Origin: Stramonita haemastoma
Taxonomy: Eukaryota > Mollusca > Gastropoda > Neogastropoda > Muricidae
Assembly (NCBI GenBank): GCA_030674155.1
Contig: CM060326.1
Coordinates: forward strand, 12,504,642-12,568,641
Reading direction: 5' to 3'
Length of the DNA: 64,000 nt
The notes beneath the pieces were generated by a model. That model ran no database searches. It had not been told where the DNA came from and saw nothing but the letters and a program-made list of their open reading frames with translations. Both the position numbers and the translations under genes were made by a program. Position 1 is the first letter of the stretch. Every line of letters starts with the position of its first letter. This document shows positions 1 to 15,328 of this stretch, one piece after another.

Positions 1-3000
1 CTTGGTTTTCGGTGCGTACACTGTATCAGATTTCCTTGCGACAAACTAGCTTTCTCAGCTCTTGAGGGCTCTTGAGGGCCAGAAGCCCGGCGCCACACAC
101 GTCGAAGATGGTAGGGGAGGGCGTATGCATACGGTGCCATACTGTCCAGGTGAATTTGGGGTCTGTAACCTTGCAAAAGTCGGGGCAGGACGGGCCTGAA
201 TACGGCTCTTTGGGTCCCGTCTTTGCCCCAAACCGCACCTTTTTCGCAGGGGGTTGTGTATGCATGCGCGGACGCGGGCGTGCGCCGGTGTTTGTCAGTG
301 CGTTTGTTTGTGTGCGTGCATGTGGCAGGGACCCTGCAGTTTGCCCTGGTGCATCATATTGCTGTATATTGTAATTATTGGTGCGTACACTGCACCAGAT
401 TTCCTTGCCACAAACTAGCTTTCTCAGCTCTTGAAGGTTGTGGTGTCGCCACAAGTTTGGCGCCACACACGTCGAAGATGGTAGGGGAGGAAGTATGCAT
501 ACGGTGCCATACTGTCCTGGTGACTTGGGGTCTGTAACCGTGCAAAAGTCGAGGCAGGACGGACCTGAAAACGGCTCTTTGGGTTCCGTCTTTGCCCCAA
601 ACCGCACCTTTTTGGCAAGGGAGTGGGTATGCATGCGCGCACCCGCGCGCGTGCTGGTTTTTGTCAGTGCATTTGTTTGTGTGCTCGCATGTTGCAGGGA
701 CTCTGCAATTTGTCGTGGTGCATCATATTGCTGTATATTGTCATTATTATTGTGGGCACTGCTTGGTTTTCGGTGCGTACACTGAACCCGATTTCCTTTC
801 ACAGACTAGCTTTCTCAGCTCTTGAGGGCTTCGGTATCGCCACAAGTCCGGCGCCACACACGTCGAAGATGGTATTGAGGGAGTATGCATACGGTGCCAT
901 ATTATCCTGGTGCCTTGGGGTCTGTAACCGTGCAAAAGTCGGGGCAGGGCGGGCCTGAAAACGGCTCTTTGGGTCCCGTCTTTGCACCAAGCCGCACGTT
1001 TTTGGCAGGGGGTTGGGTATGCATGCACGCAAGCGCGCGTGCTGGCGTTCCTCAATGCGTTTTTTTGTGTGCTTGCATGTGGCGGGGACCCTGCAATTTG
1101 CCCTGGTACATCATATTGCTGTATATTGTCATTAATATTGTGGGCACTGCTTGGTTTTCGGTGCGTACACTCTACGAGATTTCCTTGCCACAAACTAGCT
1201 TTCTCAGCTCTAGAGGGCTGCGGTGTCGCCACAAGTCCAGCGCCACACACGTCGAAGATGGTAGGGGAGGAAGTATGCATACGGTGCCATATTGTCCTGG
1301 AGTCTTGGGGTCTGTAACCGTGCAAAAGGTGGGGCAGGACTGGCCTGAATACGGCTTTTTGGGTCCCGTTATTGCCCGAAACCGCAACTTTCTGGCAGGG
1401 GTTGGGTATGCATGCTTGTACGCGTGCGTGCGCTGGTGTTTGTCAGTGCGTTTGTTTGTGTGCGCGCATGTGGCGGGGGCCCTGCAGTTTGCTGTGGTGC
1501 ATCATATTGCTGTACATTGTCATTATTATTGTGCACACTGCTTGGTTTTCGGTGCGTACACTGTACCAGATTTCTCTGCGACAAACTAGCGTTCTCAGCT
1601 CTTGAGGGCTTCGGTGTCGCCACAAGTCCAGCGCCACACACGTCGAAGATGGTAGGGGAGGGAGTATGCGTACGTTGCCATATTGTCCTGGTGCCTTGAG
1701 GTCTGTCACCGTGCAAAAGTCTGGGAAAGACGCGCCTGAAAACGGCTGTTTGGGTCCCGTCTTTGTCCCAAACCGCACCTTTTTGGCAGTGGGTTGGGTT
1801 TTGGGAGCGCACGCGTGCGTGCGCTGGTGTTTGTCAGTGCGTTTGTTTGTGTGCACGCACGTGGCGGGGACCCTGCAGATTGCCGTGGTGCATCATATTG
1901 CTGTATATTGTCATTATTTATGTGCACACTGCTTGGTTTTCGGTGTGTACACTGTCTCCATTGTTTTTGCGACACACTAGCTTTCTCAGCTCCCGAGGGC
2001 TGCGGTGTCGCCACAAGTCCGGTGCCACACACATCGAAGATGGTAGGGAAGGGAGTATGTATATGGTGCCATAGGGTAGTGGTGACTTGGGGTCTTTAAC
2101 CGTGCAAAAGTCGGGGCAGGACTGGCCTGAAAACGGGTCTTTGGTTCCCGTCTTTGCCCCAAACTGCACCTTTTTGGCAGCGGGTTGTGTATGGGTTCGC
2201 GCTCGGGCCCGCGCACTGGTGTTTGTCAGTGTGTTTGTTTGTGTGCGCGCACGTAGCGGGGACCCTGCAGATGTCTATGGTTCATGATATTGCTCTGTAT
2301 TGTCATTATTAGTTTGCGAACTGCTTGGTTTTCGGTGCGTACACTGTACCGGATTTCATTGCGGCAAACTAGCTTTCTAAGCTCTTGAAGGCTGCTGTAT
2401 CAGCACAGGTCGGGCTCCAAAAACATGGAAGATGGTAGGGGAGGGTGCGTGCATACTGTGACATATTATCCTGGTGCCTTGGGGTCTCTAAGCTTCGAAA
2501 AAGTTTGGGAAGGTCGGGTTCGAAAACGGATCTTTGGGTCCCGTCTGTCCCAAACGGCACCTTTTTGGCAGGGGGTTGGGTATGCGTGCGTGCATGCGCG
2601 CGCGTGCTGGTGTTTTTCAGTCTTTTTTTGTGCGCACACGTGGCAGCGACCCTGCAGATTGCTGTGGTGCATCATCTTGCAATGTGTTGTCATTATAATT
2701 GTGCGAACTGATTGGTTTTCGGTGCGTACTCTGTACCAGATTTCCTTGCCACCAACCAGCTTTCTCAGCTCTTGAAGGCTGCCGTTTCGCACAAGTCCGG
2801 TGCCACACACGTGGAAGATGGTAGGGAAGGGAGTATACACACAGTGCCATTTTGTCCTGGTGCCTTGGGGTCTGTAACCGTGCAAAAGTCGGGGCAGGAC
2901 GGGCCTGAAAACGGCTCTTTGGGTCTCCTCATTGCCCCAAACAGCACCTGTTTGGCAGGGGGTTGGGTATGCGTGCGCGCACACGCGCGCGCGCTGGTGT

Positions 3001-3333
3001 TTGTCAGTGCGTTTGTTTGTGCGCGCGCATGTGGCGGGGACCCTGCAGTTTGCCGTAGTGCATCATATTGCTGTATATTGTCATTATTCTTTTACACTCT
3101 GCTTGGTTTTCGGTGCGTACATTGTACCAGATTTCCTTGCGACAAACTATTTCAGCTCTTTAGGGCTATGGTGTAGCCACAAATCCGGCGCCACAAACGT
3201 CGAAGATGATAGGGGAGAGAGTATGCATAGAGTGCGATGTTGCCGTTGTGCCTTGGGCTCTGTAAGCGTGCTAAGGTTGGGGCAGGACGGGCCCGAAAAT
3301 GGTTCTTTGGGTCCCGTCTATGCCCCAAACCGC

Positions 3334-3335
<2 letters not shown>
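1..3335 (+). repeat. Satellite array 1, ~390-bp units (about 8.6 copies)
   Basis: The landmark gtgcgtacactg recurs near 12, 381, 773, 1161, 1552, 1943, 2335, 2722 and 3113, giving a period of 387-392 bp (the first interval is 369). Each unit also carries gaagatggtaggggaggg, a GC-rich alternating purine-pyrimidine stretch (gcatgcgcgc-like), and ttgctgtatattgtcatt. The array is already running at base 1 and stops inside a unit at about 3335, where a CA tract begins. Units differ by scattered substitutions and small indels. Reading frames through it are open on both strands but change frame from unit to unit, so I treat it as non-coding. Confidence 0.93.
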
Positions 3336-3980
<645 letters not shown>

Positions 3981-4052
<72 letters not shown>

Positions 4053-4108
4053 GGGGTATGGAGACAGACAGATGCATACACACACAGACACAGACACACA
4101 GACACACA

Positions 4109-4175
<67 letters not shown>

Positions 4176-4205
4176 ACGCGCCCGCACACATAATTTTCTG
4201 AGAGA
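3981..4205. repeat. (GA)n-(G)n-(CA)n microsatellites
   Basis: GA repeats run from about 3981 to 4042, a run of about 14 G follows, then CA/GACA mixtures and a long CA tract from about 4110 to 4180. Confidence 0.97.
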
Positions 4206-4214
4206 GACAGAATT

Positions 4215-4245
<31 letters not shown>

Positions 4246-4440
4246 TTCTTTTATTTCGAGGATAATGGAATAAGCACTATTGTGCTTTTTTACATTCAGT
4301 CCCCGTGTGTATTCAGTTTTGTAAATGTCATCTGTTCCCACCGGCACACGATGGCCTACTCTTACGAAAAGCGGAACAGGATTTAACGTGTGCGCAAGAT
4401 GTTCTGCGTGCGTTCGCACACGGGGCCTCGGTTTAAAGTT
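4206..4440 (-). mobile_element. tRNA-derived SINE, type I, 5'-truncated
   Basis: This has the same tail and body as the copy at 3631-3980, starting from a (TTTA)n tail at 4214-4245, but it stops at the cacacggggcctcggttt region and lacks the tRNA-like head. A GA tract takes over at the break. Confidence 0.82.
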
Positions 4441-4441
4441 T

Positions 4442-4522
<81 letters not shown>

Positions 4523-4539
4523 CAGAGAGACAGAGAGAC

Positions 4540-4602
<63 letters not shown>

Positions 4603-4631
4603 GACATACAGAGAGAGACAGACACACATAC

Positions 4632-4702
<71 letters not shown>
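4441..4702. repeat. (GA)n-(GACA)n-(GA)n microsatellites
   Basis: GA and GAGACA repeats lead into a GACA block (about 4545-4600), then a second GA block to about 4702. Confidence 0.97.
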
Positions 4703-4705
<3 letters not shown>

Positions 4706-4754
4706 ACACCCCTGTCCACCCACACCCACAGACCCAAGTTGCCAAAACAACAAA

Positions 4755-5330
4755 GAAAATCAGCATTTCTCATTACAGTAGAATTTATTCTGTGACTTAA
4801 AAAACCCCATAAAAGTCATATAAATAATTATATTTTTTCTACACAACAAATAAACCTTAACAACAAAGAAATCAGCATTTTTCACTACAGTAGAAATTAT
4901 TCTGCGACATTAAATAAACCCATGAAAAGGCTTATAAACAATCAAATTTTTAATAAACAAACCTTAACAATAAATAAATCAGCATTTCTCACTACAGTAG
5001 AATTTAATCTGTGACATTAAAAAGACATAAAAAGTCATGTAAACAATTATATATTTTTCTTCACAACAAACAAATGTTAAAGAAATCAGTATTTGTCACT
5101 ACAGTAGAATTTATACTGTGACATCTTAAAACAATTAAAAAGACATATAAACATTTACATTTTTTCTACACAAGCAAACCTTAACAAAGCAATCAGCCTT
5201 TCTCAGTACAGTAGAGTTTATTCTGTGACATTTGAAAACACATAAAAAGTCATAAACGATTACATTTATTTCTGCACAACAAGCAAACCTATTCCAACTG
5301 ACGTTCTTTATAAAAACAAAACAATAAAAA
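4755..5330. repeat. ~107-bp tandem repeat, five units
   Basis: The landmark cactacagtagaatttatt-like starts at about 4761, 4873, 4980, 5087 and 5194 (spacing 112, 107, 107, 107). Units also share catraaaagtcatataaaca and an A/T-rich spacer. AT-rich, with no coding signal. Confidence 0.85.
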
Positions 5331-5818
5331 ATCACCCCAGACCATTTAATGTGATTTCAGAAAAAATAACCCATCTCCCCATACACGCTCCACAGCACAG
5401 TACAAATTACGTTTTTCTCATTTTTCTTGGTTTCATTAATTTACTTTTTAAAGAATACATTTTTTTCCAAAAAAGAGAACACACTGGCACATTATGCCCA
5501 TTACTAGATTAAACAAAAAAACAGTTATAGCATAAATCATTCACAAGAATTTTTTACAATTTAAGTTTGAAGTGTTGGTGTAAAATCTGCCATCAGTCTT
5601 CCAACAGAAGAGCAACACACAGATCTTTCACATTTGATGTGATTAAAAAAAAAAAAAGAAAGAAAAGACCCCCTTCTCCCCACACTGTCCACACCATTAT
5701 ACAGCCTGTATTTTTCTCCCCAAACTTCATTTGATTCCTTAAAAAAACACACACAATAAAAACCAAACTCGCAGGCACACTTTACACACTATAAGACATA
5801 TAGCATTAAGATGAAAGT

Positions 5819-5915
5819 TGATAAAACTGCATACACACAGGGACTGGATGTAAAAAAAACAACAACACCGCGTGAATCCTTATTCCATTATCCTCGAAAT
5901 AAAAGAAAAGGAATA
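5819..5915 (+). mobile_element. SINE type I tail fragment
   Basis: The segment contains aaaactgcatacacacaggg, gactggatgtaaaa and tattccattatcctcg, which matches the 3' third of the type I SINE. It lies inside the large array. Confidence 0.75.
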
Positions 5916-7179
5916 AGATAGATGTGTTGGTGTAAATTCTGCCATCAATCTTCTAGCAGAAGATCAATACACAGATCTGCCACCAACATCATCTAAAGTC
6001 ATTTCACAGAATATCAATGCCCACCACAGTACAAGCTTTCTTTTTGTTTTTAAATCTGATGTGATCTAAAACATAATAATAAAAAAAGAAAACCTGTTCT
6101 GGCACACTTTCAACACTATTATACAAGTTACTAGATCCAAATTTTCTTTGCTGTTTACATTTAATCTCTGTGTTTTTTTTTAAAATAAAAAGAGAAAATC
6201 AAGCCACTTAGACACATTTTATCTTTAAAAAAAACCCTGTTCTGGCACACTTTCAACATTATTATACAAGTTAATAGAGCCAAATTTTTCTTTGCTGTTT
6301 ACATCTAATATCATTGTTATATATATATAAAAGAAAAAGCCAAAGACACGTTTTATCCTGTACTATGCATACAATTGTTAAAATAGGAATGGCAATTACA
6401 TCACCAGCTTTCTTTTGGTTTTCACATTTGATGGGATAAAAAAAAAAAGAAAAAAAGAAAACATCCTGCTGTGTGTTTTATACACTATTATGCAACATAT
6501 ACTTATCTTGTTAATTTACATTTGATCTCATTGCTTTAAAAAAAAAAAAAAAGCAGCCACGCAGACACATTTTATCTAAAACTACACTTAATATCATACA
6601 GTATTAGTCTTTAACATACATTTTTCGTTAGCTGTGTTGGTGTAAAATCCACCATCAATCTTCCAGCAGAAGATCAATACACAGACCTGCCACCAACATT
6701 CATCTTAAGTCATTTCACAGAATGTTAATGCCAATCACAGCACAAGCTTTCTTTCTGTTTTCACAGGTGATGCGATTAAAAAACATAAAATAAACAAAAC
6801 CTCTCCTACATATTTTTTTTTACAGTATTACACAACATTCTACATTTTCTTCTCGACTTTCAATGGATATTATAATTTAAAAAGAAAGACAAAACAAACC
6901 ACATACTATACATAAAATAATTAAAATATCAATGACAATCACAGAACAAGCTTCGTTTTTTTTTTAAAAATTTCAAATTTGAAGCCATTTAAAAAAAGAA
7001 AACCTTTCCCAAAGACAGGGGAAAAAACAGGCACATTTTTTTATCCAATCCTATTCTTAAAATCATATACCTTTAGTCTTTCATTCATTTTCTTCGTAAG
7101 ATGTTTTTGTGTAAAATCTGCCATCACTCTTCCACAGATCTGCCACCAACATCATCTTAAGTCATTATTTAAAAAAAAA

Positions 7180-7690
7180 AACATTCACCGAACAAAAAAA
7201 ACACCACAGGCACATTTGCACTCTCCACCCCGCCCCCCTAAAGAAAAACAAAAAGCAAACAACAAAACCCCAACAAGTACTGGCACATGCATCCTCTGCT
7301 CCAGTAATAAAAAAATAACCCCCCACACAGAAATATTTACCCTCATCCCCCAATAAAAAATCAAAAGCCATTATTTTTCCCTCCTCCCCCCCCCAAAAAA
7401 AACCCCAACAAACCCAACCAAACACACACACATTTACCCTCTTCCCCTAAACCCCCCCCCCCCCCCCCCACCAGGCACATTATTTTACCCCTCCCCCCAA
7501 AAACAAACAAACAAACAAACAAAACAACAAAAACACACACACACACAGGCACATTTATCCTCTCCTCCCCCCCAAAAAATCCCCCAACACCGCACATTTG
7601 CCCTCCCCCGCCCCCTCAGAAAAAACAACCAAAATACTAAACACTGGCACATCTATCCTCTCCCTCAACAAAAACACACAGGCACACTCT
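7180..7690. repeat. A/C-only block 1 of the large array
   Basis: The plus strand is almost free of G. Short units of the form caggcacatttaccctctcc followed by A-runs repeat imperfectly, with C-runs up to about 18. A core copy lies on each side. Confidence 0.85.
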
Positions 7691-8534
7691 ATTCAACCCT
7701 ACACTTAAAATCATATCCCATAAGTCCTTCACATTTTTTGTTAGATGTGTTGGTGTAAAATCTGCCATCAATCTTCCGCCACCAGCATGACAATCATATG
7801 ACAATCTTTGTTATTCCTTTCACGTTTGATGGGATTATGCTAAAAATAAAAAAAAAAGCCCCTTCTCCTCAATCTTCACTTGATTCGATTAAAAAGACAT
7901 TGGCAGGTACACTTTACACACCATAAGACATATAGCATGAAGATGTATTGCTGTAAAATCTGCCGTCAATCTTCCAGCAGAAGATCAACACACTGATCTG
8001 CCACCAACATCATCTAAAGTCATTTCACAGAATATCAATGCCAATCACAGCACAAGCTTTCTTATTGTCTTCAAATTTTATGCAAATTAAAAAGTAATAG
8101 ATAAAAAATCCTCTTCAGGCACACTAATAACAATTTTACAATCTTCTACACTTATCTTACCATTTCACAATTGATCTCATTAAAAAAAAAATTGAAAAGA
8201 AAACCAAAGAACACAGGCGTGTTTTGTCCTATGATGTAAATAAAATCATTGAAATACCAATGCCACTCACAACACAAGCTTTCTTTTTGTTTTCACATTT
8301 GATGTGATGGGAAAAAAAGAAAGAAAACGGTGCATTTCCTATTTTATTATACAACAAAAATGTTTCTTGGAAATTCACATCTGAACTCATTACTTAAAAA
8401 AAAGACAACTCCCATCTACAACAATTAATATCATATAACATTATGATATAGATTTTCTTAAAATGTGTTGGTGTAAAATCTGCCGTCAATCTTCCAGCAG
8501 AAGATCAATACACAGATCTGCCACCAACATCATA

Positions 8535-8602
8535 TAAAGTTGTTGTTTTTTTAAAACCCACCAAACTACAAACAAACCACAACGGCAAATTTACCCTCTC
8601 CC

Positions 8603-8700
<98 letters not shown>

Positions 8701-9310
8701 GAGTACATTTATCCTCTACCTAAAAAAAATCAACACAGGCAAATTACTCCCCCCCCCCCCCGAAAAAACAAAACAAAACACAGGCACACTAACCTTACCC
8801 CCCCCCCCCCCCAAAGAATCAACACAGGCACATTTACCCCCCTCCTCCCATAAAAAAACAAACAAAATACAACACACTGGCACATTTACTCTCCCCCCAA
8901 ATAAAAACACACAGGCATATTTACCTCCTCCCCCCTCCCCAAAAAACAACACAGGTACATTTACTCCCCCCCAAAAAAAAAAAAAATAGACAGGCACATT
9001 TACCCCCCCCCCCCCCCCTTCTCCAAGAAAAAACACAGGCACATTACCCTCTCCCCCGAAAAAAAATCCCAGCAACACCGGCACATTTACCCTCTCATCT
9101 CCCCCCCCCCCTCACCAACAAAAAGAGGGCACAATTAACCTCTCTCTCTCCCCTCCCCTCCAATTAAAAAAAACAGCAACAGAGCACATTTATCCCTCTC
9201 ATCACCCCCCCCCCCCCCCTCCCACAACAAAAAACGGGTATAATCACCCTCTTTCACTCCTCCAATAAAAAATCAACAAGGGTACATTTAACCTCTCCTC
9301 TAACAAAAAC
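8535..9310. repeat. A/C-only block 2, with a CA tract
   Basis: It has the same caggcacatttaccctc-type units and poly-C/poly-A runs, plus a CA tract at about 8606-8698. It ends with the shared cacttaaaatca boundary sequence before the next core. Confidence 0.85.
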
Positions 9311-10379
9311 ACACTGGCACACATTATTCAATAGTACACTTAAAATCAAACACCATCAACCTTTCACATATATTTTTCGTAAGATGTGTTGGCGTAAAAT
9401 CTACCATGAATCTTCCAGCAGAATATTAATACACAGATCTGCTACCAACATGGCAATCACATGACAATCTTTGTAATTTTTTTCCCATTTGATGACATTG
9501 TAGGGACTATATATAAAAAAAAAAAAAGAGGCCCCTTCTCCTTTCACATTGATGTGATTATGAAAAAAAAAGAAAAGACCACTTCTCCCCACACACTGTC
9601 CACATCATCATACAGCTTGTACAGTAGCTCCTAAACCTTCATCGGATTCCATTTAAAAATAAAAACAAAACCAAAACAAACTCGCAGGCAGACTTTATAC
9701 GCCACAAGACATACTGTGTGATACAGTATGAAGCTGTGTTGATGTAAAATCTGCCATCAATCATCCAGCAGAAGATTGATCCACAGATCTGCCACGAACA
9801 TCATCTAAAGTCATTTCTCAGAATATCAATGCCATTCGTAACACCATATTTCTTTTTGTTTTAACATTTGATGGGATTTAAAAATTCAAAAATAAAAAAT
9901 GAAAACCACTTCTGGCACACTTTTAACAGTATTATACACCATCGTTACATTTTTCTTTTGCTGTTTACATTTAATCTCATTCTTAAGTAAACAAACATAA
10001 AAAAAATCCCACAGACACGGTTTATCCAGTACTATGCATACAATTATTAAAATAGCAATGGCAATTCCAGCACCAGCTCTCTTTTTGTTTTCACATTTGA
10101 TGTGATTTAAGAAAAAAAAAAAAACACCTCCCACTGGCATCATATACACCATTATGCAACTTATATTTATCTTGTTAATTCACATTTAATCTCAATACTT
10201 AAAAAAAGGAAAATCCAGGCACACAGGCACATCCCATCCATACTACACTTAATATTATATACTATTAGTCTTTCACATGTATTTTTCGGAAGATGTGTTG
10301 GTGTAAAATCTGCCATCAATCTTCAAGTAGGAGATTAATACACAGATCTGCCACCAGCATCCTCTAAAGTCAATATTTA

Positions 10380-10701
10380 AAAAAATAACACCAAACTACA
10401 AACAAACCTCTGCCCACCTAAAAAAACAAATACCTCCCCCCCCCCCCCCATACAGCCACATTTACCCTCATCCCCCAATAAAAACACAGAAGCATATTAT
10501 TTTAACCCTCCCCCTAAAAAACCCCACAGGCACATTTACCCTCTCCCCCCAAAAAAAACCCCAAACCCACAGGCACATTTACCCTCTTCCCCCTAAAAAA
10601 AACCACACAGGCACATTTCTCCTCCCCCCCCCCCCAAAAAAAAAGGAACATTTATCCTCTTTCCCAACCAAAGCAAACATGCACAATTACCCTCTCTCCT
10701 G

Positions 10702-10732
<31 letters not shown>

Positions 10733-10890
10733 AAAAAAAAAAGACTCAGGCACATTTACCCCCCCCCCCCCCCCCCACAAAAAACAAAAACAAAAACCCC
10801 CGGCACATTTACCCTCTCCACCCCCAAAACCCCAACAAACACAGGCTCATTTATCCTCTACCTCAACAAAAAAACACAGGCATACTCTAT
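10380..10890. repeat. A/C-only block 3
   Basis: C-runs alternate with A-runs and caggcacatttaccctc units. The longest homopolymers are at about 10701-10722 (C) and 10723-10742 (A). The boundary is the same as in the other blocks. Confidence 0.85.
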
Positions 10891-12484
10891 TCAACCATAT
10901 ACTTTAAATTATATTCCATCAGTCTTTTACATTTTTCGTAAGACGTGTTTGTGTAAAATCTGCCATCAATCTTCCAGTGGATGATCAATATACAGATCTG
11001 CCACCAAATCATCTAAGGTCATTTCACAGATTATTAATGCCAATCACAGCACAAGCTTTTTTGTTCCAATTTGATGCAATTTTTTTTAAAGCATTTAAAC
11101 AATCCATATCATTGCATTACGTTTTACATCCTACAAATTTCACTCGACATTATACATAACGTTATAACCAACTACTACAGTTTTATGACCAATTCACATT
11201 AATTTTGACCCCATTACCTCACAAAATAGAAAACGAAAACACTCACACTTTACTCACCGCCATACTTAACATCTTACATCATCAGTCTTTCACATATATT
11301 TTTGCTAAGATGTGTTGGTGTAAAATCTGCCATCAATCTTCCATCAGAAGATCAATACACAGATCTGCCACCAACATGGCATTCACATGAACATCTTTGT
11401 TATTCATTTCCCATTTTATGTGATTTCTAAGAAAAGACCCCTACTCTCCACACACTGTTCATACCATTATACAGCCTGTAGCTTTCTCCCCAATCTTCAC
11501 TTGATTCAATATCTATAAAAAAAAAAAAATCGCAGGCACACTTTACACACCACATGACATATAGCATAAAGATGTGTTGGTGTAAAATCTGCCATCAATC
11601 TTCCAGCAGAAGATCAATACACAGATCTGCCACCAACATCATCTAAAGTTATTTCCAAGAATATCAATGCAAATCACAGCATCAGATTTATTTTTGTTTT
11701 TACATTTAATGAGATTTAAAAATTACTAAAAAAAAACAAACAAAAAAACTCTATCCTGGCACACTTTCAATACTATTATACACCATTGCTACATTTTTCT
11801 TTGCCCTTTACATTTGATCTTATTCTTTAAAAAAAAAAGGTAAACAAGCCACACAGGCATGTTTTATCCAGTAAAATGAAATTAATAAAATACCAATGGC
11901 AATTACAGCTCCCCCTTTCTTTTTGTTTTTCAAATTTGATGAAGTTTTTTTTTTTGTTTTTTTTTAAAGGGAAAAATCATAACCCATTTTCTACACAATT
12001 ATACTAACACCATTTTTTAAATTGTAAATTCACGTTTGATCTCATTACTTCAAAAATAAGAAGAGAAAACCCATCTATGAAAATTTTTAAAACCCATCTC
12101 TGGCACATTCTGTACACTATTATACAACATTCTCCATTTACTTGTTGATTTCCAATGGATATCATAATTTAAAAACAAACCACACAGCCACGTTTTTTTT
12201 TGTTTATCCAATACTATACATAAAACCATTAGAATGTCAATCGCAATCACAACACAAGCTTTCTTTTTGTTTTCAAATTTGAAGTGATTTAAAAAACAAC
12301 AACAAACCTTTCCCCATGAAAAAGGGAAAAACCTGAGACACATTTTATCCAATACTATATATAAAAGTCATATACCTTTAGTCTTTCATTCATTTTTTTT
12401 TGTAAGATGTGTTGGTGTAAAATCTGCCCTCAATCTTCCAGCGGAAGATCAATACACAGATCTGCCACCAACATCATCTAAAGT

Positions 12485-12541
12485 AATTATTTGAAAAATA
12501 AACCACAAACCAACCCCACATGCACATTTACCCTCTCCCCG

Positions 12542-12599
<58 letters not shown>

Positions 12600-13110
12600 G
12601 CATATATACTCTCCCCCACAAAAAAACACAACACAGGCACATTTACTTACCCCCCCCCTCCCCCAATAAAAACACACAGGAACATTATTTTACCCTCCCC
12701 CCTAAAAAAAAAAACCAAAACCACAGGCACATTAACTCTCTCCCTCCCGACCCCTCCCCCATCCCCCCCCCCCCCCCCCCCATAAAAACCCAAAATAAAA
12801 CAAAAGCAAAAACAAACCAAGAACAAAAAAAAGAACATTTATCCTCTCCAACAAAAGCGTCCAAGGGCATTTACCCTCCCCGCCAAACCCCCCCCCCCCC
12901 AAACACAGGCACATTTACCCTCATCTCCCCCCCCAAAAAAAACCCCACAAAAACAGGCACATTTACCCTCTCCCCCCAAAAAAACAAAACACCAATATAC
13001 ACAGGCTCCTTTATCCCCACCCCCCCTGCAACCCCTCACCCCCCCCCCCCCCCCCACCCCAAACACAGGCACATTAATTTATCCTGTCCTTTAATAAAAA
13101 CACAACAGGC
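12485..13110. repeat. A/C-only block 4, with a CA tract
   Basis: A CA tract at about 12543-12596 is followed by poly-C and poly-A units. The block ends at ggcacactctattcaacc, as blocks 1, 3 and 5 do. Confidence 0.85.
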
Positions 13111-15064
13111 ACACTCTATTCAACCGTACACTTAAAATCATACCCAATCAGTCTTTCACATTTTTCGTAAGATGTGTTGGTGTAAAATCTGCCATCAATC
13201 TTCCAGCAGAAGTTCAATAAACAGATCTGCCACCAACATCATCGAAAGTCATTTCATAGAATATCAATACACAAGCTTTATGTCTGCTGATTTGATGTGA
13301 TTTTTTTAAAAGCATAAAACAATCCAAATCATCGCCTTACTTTTTACATCATACACACTTTGCACATTATACAACCTATTACATTTTTATTACCAATACA
13401 CATTAATTTTGATCACATTATCCCCCTCCCCCCCCAAAAAAAAAGGAAAAGGAAATCACTAACTCTTTACTCACTGCTATACATAAAATCTTACATCATT
13501 AGTCTTTCCCATACATTTTTGCTAAGAAGTGTGGGTGTAAAATCTGCCATCAATCTTCCAGCAGAAGATCAATACACAGATCTGCCACCAACATCATCTA
13601 AAGTCATTTCACAATATATCAATGCCAATCACAGTACAAGCTTTCTTTTTGCTTTCACACATGAGGTGATTAAAAAAAACTAACAAAAAACCCAAACTTC
13701 TCCCACATATTTCTTACGCTATTATACAACATTCTACACTTTTTGTTGACTTCCAATGACTCTCAATTTAAAAACAAAAAGACAAACAAATCACTCAGGT
13801 ACGTTTTATCCAACACTATACATAAAACCATTAGAATGTCAATGACAATCTCAGCACAAGCTTTCTTTTTGTTTCCAAATTTGAAGTGATTTAAAAGAAG
13901 AAAAAGAAAGGACCCCCCAAATAAAAGGAAACAAACCACAGGCACATTTCATTCACTAGTATACTTAAAATCCTATACCATTATTCTTTCACACATTTCT
14001 TTCTAAGATGTGTTGGTGTAAAATCTGCCATCAATCTTCCAGCAGAAGATCAATACACATATCTGCCACCAACATGTCTAAAGTTATTTCACAGAATACT
14101 GATGCCAATCACAGCACAAGCTTTCTTTTTGTTTTTAAATTTGATGCAATTTAAAAATTGATTTAAAAAAAGAAAACCACTTCTGACGTACTTTTAAAAC
14201 TATCATACACCCCTGCTACATTTTTCTTTGCCGTTTACATTTGATCTCACTCTTTAAAAAAGTAAAAGATAAACACGCAGTACAGACACGTTTTATCCAG
14301 TACTTCGCATAAAATTAATAAGATAGCAATGGCCATTGCAGCACTGGCTTTCTGTTTTTCACATTTTATGTGATATAAAAAAAAACATCCGTGAATTTGC
14401 TACACTATTGTACAAAAAAACATTTTTCTTATAAATTCACGTCTTATCTCATTACTTAAAAAAAACCAATATACTACACTTAATGTAATATACCATTAAT
14501 CTTTCACATAATTATACTTTTCGTAAGATGTGTTGGTGTAAAGTCTGCCATCAACCTTCCAACAGAAGATCAATACACAGATCTACCACTAACATCATCA
14601 AAAGTTATTTTACAAAATATCAATGCAAATTACAGCATCAGATTTTTTTTTGTTTTTATGATTGATGTGGTTTAAAAACTAATAGAAATTAAAAAAAAAA
14701 ACACTTCTGGCAAACTTTCAACACTTTCATATACCATTGCTACATTTTTCTTTGTTGTTTACATTTGATCTCACTCTTAAAAACAAAACAAAAGATAAAC
14801 AAGCCCACAGAGAGCAATGGCAATTACAGCATCAGCTTTCTCTTTGGTTTCACATTTGAAGTGATTTAAAAAAGAAAAAGAAACAAAACCAATCCCCCCC
14901 AAAAAGGGGAAAAAACTACAGGCACATTCCATTCACTAATATACTTAAAATCAAATACCATAAGTCTTTCACATACATTTTTCGTAAGATATGTTGGTGT
15001 AAAATCTGCCATCAATCTTCCAGCAGAAGATCAATACACAGATATACCACAACATCATCAAAGT

Positions 15065-15246
15065 CATTAAAAAAAAACACACACACCAAACAATAAATGC
15101 ACACGGCACATTCCCCCCCTCACCCCCCCCCCCCCCCAAAAAAAAAAAGCAAACAAACCCCCCCACAAAAAATCCAAAAACACACAGGCACATTTACCTC
15201 TCCCCCCAAAAAACCCACACAGGCACATTTACCCTCTATTTCCCCC

Positions 15247-15328
<82 letters not shown>

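Noticed and set aside
885..1589. Long reading frames through satellite array 1
   Set aside because: They overlap frames on the opposite strand, change frame at each unit, lack a common start, and follow the repeat period.
12491..13135. 214-codon Pro/Lys/His-rich frame in the A/C block
   Set aside because: Low-complexity translation of poly-C and poly-A units; the other A/C blocks give similar artefacts.
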